A stretch of DNA of 64,000 nt, from assembly GCA_910588065.1 (NCBI GenBank), contig CAJUPZ010000004.1, positions 1 to 64,000 of the forward strand. Reading direction: 5' to 3'. The notes below the pieces were generated by a model, which was given only the letters and a program-made list of their open reading frames with translations, had not been told where the DNA came from and did not search any database. Positions 17,507 through 25,636 of this stretch are shown one piece after another (positions within the stretch are counted from its first letter, which is position 1; each line of letters begins with the position of its first letter). The stretch comes from an uncultured Muribaculaceae bacterium. GTDB taxonomy: Bacteria > Bacteroidota > Bacteroidia > Bacteroidales > Muribaculaceae. A program made the position numbers and the translations under genes.

Positions 17507-18154
17507 ATGACACGACTACTCCTCATATACGCCTTACTGCTTTGCGCTCTGGCAATACCGTCGCCGGCCACCGCCGACACCACTGACGATGAGCTGCCCG
17601 AGCTCACCGCCCCTCCGAGCGCAAGGAAAAAGGACCTGCGCGGCTACTTCTACACCGAGGTTGACGGCGACACAGTGAAGATGTACCTCATCAACGAAGT
17701 GACCATCTACCCTCCCCTCAAATTCAAAAACAAAAAGGAGGAGGAATTCTATTGGAAAACCGTGCGCGATGTCAAGAAAACCCTCCCCTACGCCAAGCTG
17801 ATATGCGCCACCCTGCTTGAGACATACGAATACATCGAGACATTCCCCACACAGAAAGAGCGCGAGGAATACCTGAAGAAAATGGAGGGGGAGATTTTCA
17901 AGCAGTACAAGCCTGTGCTGAAGCGCTTCAGCAAGTCGCAGGCCCAGATGCTGATAAAACTGATAAAACGCGAAACCGACCAGAGCAGCTACAACATCAT
18001 CAAAGCCTTCTTAGGCTCGTTCAGAGCCGGATTCTGGCAGACATTCGGCAAATTTTTCGGAGTCAACCTCAAGGGCGACTACAAGCCTGACAAAGACTCG
18101 AAAGACGCTATCATAGAGCGGGTAGCCACCGGAGTGGAGCAAGGCATGATCTGA
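17507..18154 (+). CDS. DUF4294 family exported protein
   Basis: The 215-residue protein has a signal peptide (hydrophobic run LLLIYALLLCALAIP, cleavage near ATA-DTT around residue 23). The segment DGDTVKMYLINEVTIYPPLK and the following KNKKEEEFYWKTVRDVKKTLPYAK are typical of the Bacteroidetes family DUF4294. Function is unknown. The rest is helical and rich in Lys and Glu. It follows nadB by 21 bases and ends before a strong hairpin. Confidence 0.75.
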   Translation: MTRLLLIYALLLCALAIPSPATADTTDDELPELTAPPSARKKDLRGYFYTEVDGDTVKMYLINEVTIYPPLKFKNKKEEEFYWKTVRDVKKTLPYAKLICATLLETYEYIETFPTQKEREEYLKKMEGEIFKQYKPVLKRFSKSQAQMLIKLIKRETDQSSYNIIKAFLGSFRAGFWQTFGKFFGVNLKGDYKPDKDSKDAIIERVATGVEQGMI

Positions 18155-18185
18155 GAGTGTGTTTCATAACGCTCCACTAAAATAA

Positions 18186-18219
18186 ATTCCCGGAAGAGAG
18201 GTCTCCCGGGAATATGTTT
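18186..18219. terminator. Bidirectional terminator between DUF4294 and frr
   Basis: A perfect 8-bp stem ATTCCCGG/CCGGGAAT (18186-18193 with 18206-18213) is followed by a T run on the plus strand and preceded by an A-rich stretch, giving T-rich sequence on the minus strand. It separates convergent genes. Confidence 0.75.
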
Positions 18220-18239
18220 TTGTACTGACCTGTGTGGTA

Positions 18240-18797
18240 TCAGACAGTGAGAATCTCTTTCTCCTTGGCGGCGAAAATCTCGTCGATACGCTTGAGGTAT
18301 TTGTCGTGGATTTTCTGGACGGTTGCCTCGGCATCCTTCTCAACATCCTCGGACATACCCTGCTTCACTGCCTTTTTAAGGCCGTCGATAGCATCGCGGC
18401 GGGCGTTGCGCACACTCACCTTTGCCTGCTCGGCCTCAGCCTTGCTCTGCTTCACAAGCTGCTTGCGGCGCTCCTCTGTGAGCGGGGGGATGGAAATGCG
18501 TATCACCTCGCCGTTGTTTTCGGGAGTAATGCCCAGTTCCGAGTTGATGATAGCCTTCTCAATTTCCTTGAACATCGGTTTTTCCCACGGGGTGATGGTG
18601 ATAGTGCGGGCATCGGGCACCGAAATGTTTGCAACCTGGCTCACAGGCACAGCGCTGCCGTAGTACTCAACTTTAATGCCGTCGATGATTTTGGGGTTTG
18701 CCTTTCCGGCACGGATGTGCGCGAGCGCCTCGTCGAGATAGGCCACCGCCAGCTCCATTTTCTCCTCTGCGGGAGCAAGATAGTCTTTTACTTCCAT
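18240..18797 (-). CDS. frr: Ribosome recycling factor
   Basis: The 185-residue protein splits the post-termination ribosome together with EF-G. It has the family's RAGKANP region near residue 33, the [17 protein letters not shown] stretch near 73-89, and [14 protein letters not shown] near 107. Length is exactly typical. It starts 27 bases after pyrH, the common pyrH-frr order, and ends at a bidirectional terminator. Confidence 0.96.
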   Translation of the reverse strand: MEVKDYLAPAEEKMELAVAYLDEALAHIRAGKANPKIIDGIKVEYYGSAVPVSQVANISVPDARTITITPWEKPMFKEIEKAIINSELGITPENNGEVIRISIPPLTEERRKQLVKQSKAEAEQAKVSVRNARRDAIDGLKKAVKQGMSEDVEKDAEATVQKIHDKYLKRIDEIFAAKEKEILTV

Positions 18798-18824
18798 GTA
18801 ATTATTGTTTTATTATTTCTATTT

Positions 18825-19535
18825 TCAATACACTAATGTGCCTATCGGCTCTCCGGCAATAACCTTTGCGAGATTGCCCACGGTGTCCATGTCAAACACC
18901 ACAATCGGCAGGCCGTTCTCCTTGCACAGGGCGGTGGCGGTGAGGTCCATCACCTTAAGGCCGCGGGTGTACACCTCGTCATAGCTAATCTCGGAGAATT
19001 TTGTGGCTGTGGGATCCTTCTCGGGGTCGGCTGTGTATATGCCGTCAACCCTTGTGCCCTTGAGCATCACATCCGCCTCCACCTCTATGCCGCGCAGCGC
19101 GCTGCCGGTGTCGGTTGTAAAAAACGGGTTGCCGGTGCCCCCGGCAATGATAGCCACACATCCGGCATTGAGAGCCTCAATGGCCTTCCACTTGCTGTAG
19201 TGCTCGCCAACCGGAAACATATTGATGGCTGTGAACACCTTGGCAGGCTGCCCCTCGGCCTCGAGAGCCGAGCTCAGCGCGAGTGAATTGATAACAGTGG
19301 CAAGCATGCCCATCTGGTCGCCCTTCACACGGTCGAAACCCTTTGCGGCACCGCTGAGGCCACGGAAAATATTGCCGCCGCCAATCACAATGGCCACTTG
19401 CACACCGCCGGCAGCTATATCCTTGATCTGGCGCGCATAATCGCCAAGACGCTCTGTGTCAATGCCGGTGCCCTTGGCTCCGGCAAGCGACTCGCCGCTC
19501 AGTTTGAGCAGCACTCTGTTGTATTTGCTTCGCAT
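18825..19535 (-). CDS. pyrH: UMP kinase
   Basis: The 236-residue enzyme of the amino-acid-kinase fold phosphorylates UMP to UDP. It shows LLKLSGESLAG at the N-terminus, IVIGGGNIFRG near residue 50, and AGGTGNPFFTTDT near 131, all family signatures. The gene heads a two-gene unit with frr and has a full promoter upstream (19554-19585). Confidence 0.96.
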   Translation of the reverse strand: MRSKYNRVLLKLSGESLAGAKGTGIDTERLGDYARQIKDIAAGGVQVAIVIGGGNIFRGLSGAAKGFDRVKGDQMGMLATVINSLALSSALEAEGQPAKVFTAINMFPVGEHYSKWKAIEALNAGCVAIIAGGTGNPFFTTDTGSALRGIEVEADVMLKGTRVDGIYTADPEKDPTATKFSEISYDEVYTRGLKVMDLTATALCKENGLPIVVFDMDTVGNLAKVIAGEPIGTLVY

Positions 19536-19553
19536 GATAAGTCAGTTTTTCCA

Positions 19554-19585
19554 CAAAAATAGGCTTTTGCCGCGAAAAGCGCAAA
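19554..19585 (-). promoter_or_regulatory. Promoter of pyrH-frr
   Basis: On the minus strand a TTTG -33 box (complement of 19582-19585) is 20 bases before a TATTTTTG -7 box (complement of 19554-19561). A 16-bp direct repeat copy lies just upstream of it at 19591-19606. Confidence 0.7.
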
Positions 19586-19590
19586 TATCA

Positions 19591-19606
19591 GCCATAATAA
19601 TTGATG
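19591..19606. repeat. Left copy of a 16-bp direct repeat flanking the ATPase cassette
   Basis: GCCATAATAATTGATG occurs here and again, identical, at 21508-21523. The two copies enclose both genes of the ATPase cassette and its promoter and nothing else, so they look like a target duplication or recombination scar. Confidence 0.75.
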
Positions 19607-19623
19607 TTCACATTTCGGGCGAA

Positions 19624-20289
19624 TCACCACCTGAGGGGTGCAGGGTGTCGCACTTCGACATATTCAAAGTCTATTCCGGCTATTGTTTGCATGGAAGATA
19701 CGGTGGCTGCCTGTGAGGATGGTGTTTTCGAAAAGGCTTTCATGGAGTTCATCGCTTTATTGCGTACATTCATATCCTTTACCCTCAAACCGAATACAAA
19801 CCTTTTCGATGTGGCTGTACGTATGTACTGCCCCACCATGATATCACGGGCAATAAAATCTGCGGTGGAAATCATCTGCTCAACCACGTATGCTCTTTTA
19901 CCTTGAGGATATTTTTTTGAATGTCCGGGATTGAGATAACGGGCTTCGCTGCACGACAAGTCACACAGAGCGACTTTGCGCGACCCGTATGTGTTGCTTG
20001 CATCGCACATTATGAAATCACAGTTTTTCAACCCGTTTTGTGTTTTGGCAGGCAGTGCTGCAATATAATCGGCAACATGAAACACGCCGACCGGATGATT
20101 AGTCTCAACCGCCATCACGATTTTGTCACATCCATGATTGCCAGGACACTCGCCGCAGGCCGCATCATCCGACAAAGTGAAATTCTGCGTGTACACCACT
20201 GAGGCACCGTCCGACACTGACGGACCTGATGCCCCCGGGCACAGCGCTGCCATGTACTTATCCAGAAGTTGCTTGAATACAGCGTACAT
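19624..20289 (-). CDS. Cysteine-rich protein of unknown function, partner of the upstream ABC-type ATPase
   Basis: I do not recognise this 221-residue soluble protein. It has eight cysteines: Cys45, 48 and 54 in CGECPGNHGC, and Cys90, 95, 109 and 113 around NCDFIMCDAS and ALCDLSC. Spacing would allow one or two metal sites. The core pattern CDF, about fifteen residues, then ALCDLS loosely recalls the D...(D/E)xK core of restriction-type nucleases, but the Lys is missing, so nuclease activity is only a guess. Its ATG shares a base with the ATPase stop (TGATG), so the two are translationally coupled. In known two-gene conflict systems the protein coupled to such an ATPase is the effector; that role is inferred here. 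Confidence 0.5.
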   Translation of the reverse strand: MYAVFKQLLDKYMAALCPGASGPSVSDGASVVYTQNFTLSDDAACGECPGNHGCDKIVMAVETNHPVGVFHVADYIAALPAKTQNGLKNCDFIMCDASNTYGSRKVALCDLSCSEARYLNPGHSKKYPQGKRAYVVEQMISTADFIARDIMVGQYIRTATSKRFVFGLRVKDMNVRNKAMNSMKAFSKTPSSQAATVSSMQTIAGIDFEYVEVRHPAPLRW

Positions 20290-21437
20290 CAGTCGCAGTT
20301 TATGAGATTGGTATAATCGTCATAGATTTTTTCCATAGGTGCGGAAAGATCCGAGGTATCCACCAAAGGTATTCCGTAATTGTCTTCCGACATCAGATTG
20401 ATGAGATGACCGTTGAATATACGGAACGCTCCAACATCCCCGACCGCAAGAGAAGCTCCGCTCTCCGGAGGACGGTTGATAATCAGATTGAGCGCATTGA
20501 CAATATACGGACTGTGTGTCGCCATTATGATATTCATCCTATTGCGGGCCTTATTGAAGGCCGTCGACACCATTTCATCAACAAGATTAATCTGGGCGGT
20601 AGGGTCGAGACTCAGTTCAGGCTCTTCCACATGAATATTGATAATGCTATCGATACTGGAGAGTTCTATCTGCGGATGAAACTGGGAAAGCTGGTCTGCA
20701 TCATACAGATAGTTCAGCACCGACCTGCGCTTTGCCTCTTTGAATGAAAAGGTATTGGCAAAATATTGTGTGAGCATTGCCAACGGTGCGGCAGTCTGTA
20801 TGCCCGAAGATGCGTACCTCAGCTCAATCGGCTCATGCCGTCCGTCGGATCCCAGCAAGAAACGCCGCACGCCATTCTGCATCACCACAGACATACTCGA
20901 ATCTACAAACTTCATGTCCACACGCTTCTCCTCCGAGGCAGCCTCGTCAAAGTCGCGCAATGTCTCCTCGAAGAAGAATCCGAGCCAGCCGCGGTTATTG
21001 CCTTGGTTCGACTTCCACATAGAGATGATATTGCGGGTTTCCGACACCCACGACTCTTTGGTGAAAATCAGGTCGTTGTTATCAATACCCTTAGGTAGTG
21101 AAAGCTTGTTTTTCGATATTTCAACGTGGTATTCACAACCGGAATCGGCTGTGAAGCAATAATCTACATGGACTCCGGGCCGCATAAGATAAAATTTCAG
21201 TTCATCATGCAGCAGCGATTCCAGACGGATACGGAACGGCGACCTCTTAATCCCGGAATTATAAAGATAAGCCCTCACATTGGCACGCTTATAAAGAAAT
21301 CTCATAAGGCTTATAATCTTCATAAGCAGGCTCTTGCCGCTGCCGGACGCACCTATGACCACGGTCATGGGCCTTATATCGCCGATGTGTATTTCCTTCA
21401 GTGGACCTACATTACGTATTATGATGGATTCTTTCAT
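20289..21437 (-). CDS. AAA/ABC-type ATPase (OLD/AAA_21-like), possible sensor of a two-gene defence cassette
   Basis: The 382-residue protein has a Walker A GASGSGKS at 29-36, an ABC-like signature YASSGIQ near 208-214, a Walker B INIHVEEPELSLDP near 266-279, and an H-loop ATHSPY with His308. This is the layout of stand-alone SMC/RecF-like ATPases found in OLD, Septu and related phage-defence systems. No Toprim domain follows, so the nuclease or toxin part, if any, would be the coupled 221-residue protein. The frame opens at a TTG nine codons upstream that overlaps the -7 box; ATG 21437 is the real start. The cassette lies between identical 16-bp repeats and is richer in A and T than pyrH or the FKBP genes. 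Confidence 0.75.
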   Translation of the reverse strand: MKESIIIRNVGPLKEIHIGDIRPMTVVIGASGSGKSLLMKIISLMRFLYKRANVRAYLYNSGIKRSPFRIRLESLLHDELKFYLMRPGVHVDYCFTADSGCEYHVEISKNKLSLPKGIDNNDLIFTKESWVSETRNIISMWKSNQGNNRGWLGFFFEETLRDFDEAASEEKRVDMKFVDSSMSVVMQNGVRRFLLGSDGRHEPIELRYASSGIQTAAPLAMLTQYFANTFSFKEAKRRSVLNYLYDADQLSQFHPQIELSSIDSIINIHVEEPELSLDPTAQINLVDEMVSTAFNKARNRMNIIMATHSPYIVNALNLIINRPPESGASLAVGDVGAFRIFNGHLINLMSEDNYGIPLVDTSDLSAPMEKIYDDYTNLINCD

Positions 21438-21461
21438 GTGCGGCTGGTTCAAAGAGTTAGG

Positions 21462-21493
21462 CAAAGATACAAATAAGCGGCAGCAATGCCAAA
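21462..21493 (-). promoter_or_regulatory. Promoter of the ATPase cassette
   Basis: On the minus strand TTTG (complement of 21490-21493) is 20 bases before TATCTTTG (complement of 21462-21469). The start codon of the ATPase lies 25 bases after the -7 box. Confidence 0.7.
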
Positions 21494-21507
21494 TTTATTT
21501 GAACATT

Positions 21508-21523
21508 GCCATAATAATTGATG
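21508..21523. repeat. Right copy of the 16-bp direct repeat flanking the ATPase cassette
   Basis: Identical to 19591-19606 over all 16 bases; flanking bases differ on both sides. It sits just outside the promoter of the cassette. Confidence 0.75.
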
Positions 21524-21662
21524 CGGAGGCTGCGGCGGGGGCAACTTACGGGGGCGCCGATTGTTATTATCCATAGGGGGCTTCAGGCTCCGGCAGGTAA
21601 CCTCAGCCAGACTATTTAATATTTTTTTGATAAATAATTAACAAGGTGACGGATATTTGGCA

Positions 21663-21670
21663 TACCTTTG
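21663..21670 (+). promoter_or_regulatory. -7 promoter element for the FKBP operon
   Basis: TACCTTTG lies 49 bases before the first FKBP start. A clear TTTG -33 box at proper spacing is not seen. Confidence 0.45.
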
Positions 21671-21718
21671 CAGTTTCAATCACGCCACTGAATATAAATA
21701 ACAAAAACATATACCAAT

Positions 21719-22345
21719 ATGGAAACAAAAGAATTAGACCGTATCAGCTATGCTCTCGGACTGAGCATGGGCAACAATTTCCGCAGCAGCGGCATCGAAA
21801 AGCTTGATGTAAAAGATTTTGCCGATGGCGTTGCAGCCGTGTTCTCAGGCGAGACTCCCCGCATGAGCTATGATGAGGCCAAAGAGGAGATCCGCAAGTT
21901 CTTCACTGAAATGGAGGAGCGCCAGCGCGCCGCAGCAGCCGAGATGGGCAAAGTGAACAAAGCAGCCGGCGAAGCCTTCCTTGGCGAGAACGGCAAACGC
22001 CCCGAGGTGAAAACCACTCCCAGCGGCCTCCAGTATGAGGTTATCGAGGAGGGCAAAGGCCCCAAACCCACTGCCGACGACCGTGTGATGGTGCACTACA
22101 CCGGCAGCCTTATCGATGGCACAGTGTTTGACAGCTCTGTTGAGCGCGGCGAGCCCGCCACTTTCGGTGTCACACAGGTGATTCCCGGCTGGGTTGAAGC
22201 CCTCCAGATGATGAACGAAGGTGCAAAATGGAAACTCTTCATTCCCTCTGACCTCGCTTACGGCCCCAACGGAGCAGGCGGCGCAATCGGCCCCGACTCA
22301 ACCCTTATTTTCGACGTAGAGCTGATTAAAGTTCTCGGCAAATGA
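21719..22345 (+). CDS. FKBP-type peptidyl-prolyl cis-trans isomerase, no signal peptide
   Basis: This 208-residue protein has an N-terminal FKBP-N dimerisation domain (RISYALGLSMGNNF) and a C-terminal FKBP domain with VMVHYTGSLIDGTVFDSS, FGVTQVIPGWVEALQMM and FIPSDLAYGPNG. It is like E. coli FklB and should act on prolines of folding proteins. No signal peptide is seen, so a cytosolic location is inferred. It is the first of three FKBP genes in a row and overlaps the next by four bases (ATGA). Confidence 0.9.
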   Translation: METKELDRISYALGLSMGNNFRSSGIEKLDVKDFADGVAAVFSGETPRMSYDEAKEEIRKFFTEMEERQRAAAAEMGKVNKAAGEAFLGENGKRPEVKTTPSGLQYEVIEEGKGPKPTADDRVMVHYTGSLIDGTVFDSSVERGEPATFGVTQVIPGWVEALQMMNEGAKWKLFIPSDLAYGPNGAGGAIGPDSTLIFDVELIKVLGK

Positions 22346-23142
22346 GGCGCTTTGCCGCTGCAGCGATAATATTAATATATGTGTGGGCCATGCCGGCTCA
22401 TGCCAGGACTGCGGATGCGGAAGCCGACTCCACTGTGCGCGCGGTGGCGTCATCGCTCTATCAGGTGATTGCCCCCAACGCCGCTGAGATGCCCGCGGAG
22501 CTGTTTGCCGAAGGGCTGAAAGCGGGTGCCACCGACTCTGTGGCGGTGCAGCGTGCCCGCGCGGTGCTTATCGGCGAAAGTGTGAGCAAGCTTGTTGAGC
22601 GCGACTTCGGCTCCACCCTCCTCGGCATCTCGCCGCAGGCGGTGATAGACCTTCTATGCTCCTACATCCGCGGAGGAGCCGCCCCGCTGCCGCAGGAGCA
22701 GGCACAGAAGATTCTTGAAAACGCTTACTCCGCCGCCATGACACCGCAGCCGCACCTTGCCGACCCTCAGGCCGAGGCTGCCTTTATTAGCGCCGGCGCT
22801 GAACAGCCCTGCGCCGAAATCCTTGAGGGGGGCGTGGTATACATCCCCCGCACGGAAGGGAACGGCGCCTCCCCGGCAGCAGGATGCACGGTGATGGTCT
22901 CATACACCGGCAGCCTCAGCGACGGCACCGAGTTTGACTCCACAGGCGCCACACCGGTGGCTCTGCAATTCGACTCCCTGGTGCCCGGAATGCGCACAGG
23001 GCTCGCCCGTATGCGCCCCGGCGGCAAAGCCACACTGCTCATTCCCGCCTCCGCCGCCTACGGCAGCGAGGGCTTTCCCGGAGTGATTCCCGGCGGAGCC
23101 GCACTGAGCTTCGACATAGAACTCTCCGAAATCAGACAATAA
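22342..23142 (+). CDS. Exported FKBP-like protein, divergent
   Basis: The 266-residue protein has a signal peptide (hydrophobic AAAAIILIYVWAMP, cleavage near AHA-RTA at residue 22). The C-terminal 95 residues form an FKBP domain (TVMVSYTGSLSDGTEFDST, LVPGMRTGLARMRPGGKATL, IPASAAYGSEG). The N-terminal 160 residues are helical but much changed from the FKBP-N domain of its neighbours. Several FKBP active-site aromatic residues are replaced, so isomerase activity may be weak. It overlaps both the end of the first FKBP gene and shares its transcript. Confidence 0.82.
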   Translation: MRRFAAAAIILIYVWAMPAHARTADAEADSTVRAVASSLYQVIAPNAAEMPAELFAEGLKAGATDSVAVQRARAVLIGESVSKLVERDFGSTLLGISPQAVIDLLCSYIRGGAAPLPQEQAQKILENAYSAAMTPQPHLADPQAEAAFISAGAEQPCAEILEGGVVYIPRTEGNGASPAAGCTVMVSYTGSLSDGTEFDSTGATPVALQFDSLVPGMRTGLARMRPGGKATLLIPASAAYGSEGFPGVIPGGAALSFDIELSEIRQ

Positions 23143-23176
23143 CGTAATATCAACCTAAAAAACAATAACCAACAGT

Positions 23177-24088
23177 ATGAAAAAGACATTTGTCTCAATT
23201 GCTATGGCAGGTCTCGCACTCGTTTCTGTGAGCTGCAACAACTCTGCCTCAGGTGTCAGCGAAGCCGACAAGGCATTCAACGACTCCATCGCCGTATTCA
23301 TGGGCCGCGCAAACGGCGCCATGCTTGCCCAGAACATGGATCAGCTCCCTGCTGAAGAGCTCGCCAAGTTCAAAAAAGAATCATTCCTCCGCGGCTTCAA
23401 GAGCGTGCTCATGGCCGACACCGGCGACGTTGCATACCAGTATGGCGTGCAGATTGGCCTCAACATTGCCCGTCAGCTCCAGATGTTTGACAAAGACAGC
23501 GTGAATGTTGACCGCGAGAAAATGTTCAGCAACTTCTCAAAAGCATTCCTCGCCGACTCAATCAACCAGACCGAGCTCACCCGCGACATGGGCACTTTCG
23601 AAGGCCTGATGCAGCAGGTGCAGCAGAAAATCCAGAGCCGTCAGATGCAGGCCCGCGCCGCACAGGAGGCTTCACGCGCAGCACAGGCTGAGGAAAACAA
23701 AGCCAAAGGCGCTGAATACATCGCCAACGCCATCAAAGAGGATGCCGCTATCAAAACAACCGAGAGCGGACTCGCCTACAAGGTTGTGAAGCAGGGCACC
23801 GGCGCTACCCCCACTGAGTCAGACCTCGTGAAGGTGCACTACACCGGCAAGCTCATCGACGGCACCGTGTTTGACAGCTCTGTTGACCGCGGCGAACCCG
23901 CCGACTTCGCCATCACACAGGTTGTGCCCGGATTCGGCGAAGGCCTCAAGATGATGAACAAGGGTTCCAAATACATCCTTTACATCCCCTCAAACCTCGC
24001 ATACGGCGACAATGCCACCGGCTCAATACCCGCCGGCTCAACCCTCGTATTCGAAGTTGAGGTGCTCGACATCACAGCCCAGAAATAA
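23177..24088 (+). CDS. FKBP-type peptidyl-prolyl isomerase lipoprotein
   Basis: The 303-residue protein starts with a lipoprotein signal (MAGLALVSVSC, Cys20) followed by Asn-Asn. An FKBP-N domain (about 35-185, with a Gln/Ala-rich helix near its end) precedes an FKBP domain with LVKVHYTGKLIDGTVFDSS, ITQVVPGFGEGLKMM and YIPSNLAYGDN. It should act on envelope proteins from a membrane-anchored position, like Mip/FkpA. With its two neighbours it gives one isomerase per compartment: cytosol, periplasm and membrane surface. A strong terminator follows. Confidence 0.9.
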   Translation: MKKTFVSIAMAGLALVSVSCNNSASGVSEADKAFNDSIAVFMGRANGAMLAQNMDQLPAEELAKFKKESFLRGFKSVLMADTGDVAYQYGVQIGLNIARQLQMFDKDSVNVDREKMFSNFSKAFLADSINQTELTRDMGTFEGLMQQVQQKIQSRQMQARAAQEASRAAQAEENKAKGAEYIANAIKEDAAIKTTESGLAYKVVKQGTGATPTESDLVKVHYTGKLIDGTVFDSSVDRGEPADFAITQVVPGFGEGLKMMNKGSKYILYIPSNLAYGDNATGSIPAGSTLVFEVEVLDITAQK

Positions 24089-24119
24089 ACCCGCAGCCAC
24101 AATCGGGTTCATCCCTCAG

Positions 24120-24149
24120 GCGCCGGCTCACTCAGCCGGCGCTTTTTTT
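24120..24149 (+). terminator. Terminator of the FKBP operon
   Basis: A perfect 9-bp stem GCGCCGGCT/AGCCGGCGC with a 5-base loop is followed at once by seven T. Confidence 0.9.
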
Positions 24150-24204
24150 GCCCTACCCCTACCCAGTATTTCCGATAAAGTATCTGATATAAATCAGATA
24201 GAAT

Positions 24205-25416
24205 CTAAAATTGCATTTTGAGGAACTCTCTCAGCCTGACGTGATTTATGCCGGGATAACCCTCGACTTCTCCTCCTATCGGGTCCATAGAGATTACATA
24301 TTTTGGATACTGGTCATTAATAGCCTTGAGATTTCCGAACTCCCTGTCAATGGTCTCTTGCGTCCCCAAAAGATATGTAACTTGAAAATACATCCGTTTT
24401 TCTCCTCTTTCTGCCACAAAGTCGACCTCTCCGTTTCGGAGTTCTCCAATGGTAATATCAAATCCCTGCATCCGCAGATAATTCCATACAACAGTCTCCA
24501 TAATTTTTTCAATAGACTGTCTGACTTTGAATCCGCATAGAAAATTACGGATTCCATGATCCGTGAAATAATATTTGAAATTCTGTTCAAAAAGGCGCTT
24601 CCCGTGAATATCATAACGAAATACCGGTTTGAACACGAGAGCATTTGCCATATATTCCAAATAATCAGCAGTGATGGCTTTAGTTATCTTCTGTCCCTGA
24701 CTGCACAACGTATTGGCGATATTTGTAGGTGACACAGGCTTGCCTGTTGTATCTGCCACAAACTTTGCAAGGTTTGTAAGAAACGCTGCATTTCTGATAT
24801 TTGCCCGTTCCACAACATCACGCATCATAATTGTGGTATATACGCCTTGGATATAATCTGAAACCTGCCGCTCATCTGCCATGTCGAAATGCCTGAGGCC
24901 CGGCAATCCTCCGACTCGCAGATAGGAATGCAGACTCTCCTCAGAGTCCGGAAGATTATGAAATATAAGAAACTCAGCGTATGAAAGAGTGTATATCGGA
25001 ATTTCAATGTAGCGTCCACCCAGTCGTGTACCGAGCTCGGAAGAATATATATATGCGTTACTTCCTGTCACAACTATCTGACAACGCTGTTCAGCATAGA
25101 GGCTTCGGAGCGCATCTTGATAATTTTCAATATTCTGAACCTCATCAACTAACAGATAGTTGCGCCCTTCCGACGGAAGTTTTTCAGTTGCAAGATGGTA
25201 AAGACCGTCTGCATCCATTACTTCATTTCCTATCTTACGCTCCTTGTCAAGATAAAGAACATGAGACTCAGGCTCATTTTCTTCAATCCACCTTTTGAGG
25301 TCAAGCAGTATGTAACTTTTGCCCACTCTACGCTGCCCAACCAGAACAAGCATCATGCCCTTGTTTATGACTGACAGTATATGGTCAATGTATTGTTGTC
25401 TGCGAATTATTTCCAT
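24205..25416 (-). CDS. AAA_14/DUF4143 family ATPase
   Basis: The 403-residue protein has Walker A GQRRVGKS at 27-34, Walker B LLVDEVQ near 88-94, and the sensor-like VVTGSNAY segment. The C-terminal DUF4143 half ends in a restriction-endonuclease-like stretch (ELRNGEVDFVAER followed by FQVTY) with the D...Q/E-x-T layout of that domain. These ATPases are numerous in gut Bacteroidales and their job is unknown; roles in mobile-element or stress biology have been suggested. Its promoter overlaps 40-bp palindromic repeats (25450-25562), a sign of specific control. It stands alone, convergent with the FKBP operon. Confidence 0.85.
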   Translation of the reverse strand: MEIIRRQQYIDHILSVINKGMMLVLVGQRRVGKSYILLDLKRWIEENEPESHVLYLDKERKIGNEVMDADGLYHLATEKLPSEGRNYLLVDEVQNIENYQDALRSLYAEQRCQIVVTGSNAYIYSSELGTRLGGRYIEIPIYTLSYAEFLIFHNLPDSEESLHSYLRVGGLPGLRHFDMADERQVSDYIQGVYTTIMMRDVVERANIRNAAFLTNLAKFVADTTGKPVSPTNIANTLCSQGQKITKAITADYLEYMANALVFKPVFRYDIHGKRLFEQNFKYYFTDHGIRNFLCGFKVRQSIEKIMETVVWNYLRMQGFDITIGELRNGEVDFVAERGEKRMYFQVTYLLGTQETIDREFGNLKAINDQYPKYVISMDPIGGEVEGYPGINHVRLREFLKMQF

Positions 25417-25435
25417 AATGCCTTAATTTTAAATG

Positions 25436-25467
25436 CAAAAATAGGCATTTATATCTGCCAATCCAAA
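25436..25467 (-). promoter_or_regulatory. Promoter of the AAA_14/DUF4143 gene, overlapped by palindromic repeats
   Basis: On the minus strand TTTG (complement of 25464-25467) is 20 bases before TATTTTTG (complement of 25436-25443). The first palindromic repeat unit covers the spacer and the -33 box. Confidence 0.65.
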
Positions 25468-25562
25468 CAAATCTGCGAGAATCGGCAGGTATATCTTCCA
25501 ATTATAACAAATATGCGAGAATCGGCAGGTATATCTGCCGATTGCTGCAAAAACTCGGCAGG
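25450..25562. repeat. Three tandem 40-bp palindromic repeats, operator-like
   Basis: Units start at 25450, 25490 and 25530; the first two are 40 bp each and the third stops at 33 bp. Junctions between units form inverted repeats: the third is perfect, AATCGGCAG and CTGCCGATT around a 6-base centre (25521-25544), the second (around 25490) and first (around 25449) are imperfect. The 40-bp spacing is close to four helical turns, so bound proteins would sit on one face. The first lies within the AAA_14 promoter. It is not a CRISPR array because the units touch without unique spacers. Confidence 0.7.
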
Positions 25563-25636
25563 TGTGGTGGAATCGTGACGAAAAAAGAGGCAATTTGAAG
25601 AAAAATGAAGATTTTTTGAAAAAAATCGCTGAAATA

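Noticed and set aside
24205..25416. Part of the same defence system as the 20-kb ATPase
   Set aside because: It is separated by the FKBP operon, on its own promoter, and belongs to a different ATPase family found singly all over these genomes.
25450..25562. Possible CRISPR array
   Set aside because: Units are tandem 40-bp copies without unique spacers, only about 2.8 copies, and no cas gene is present.
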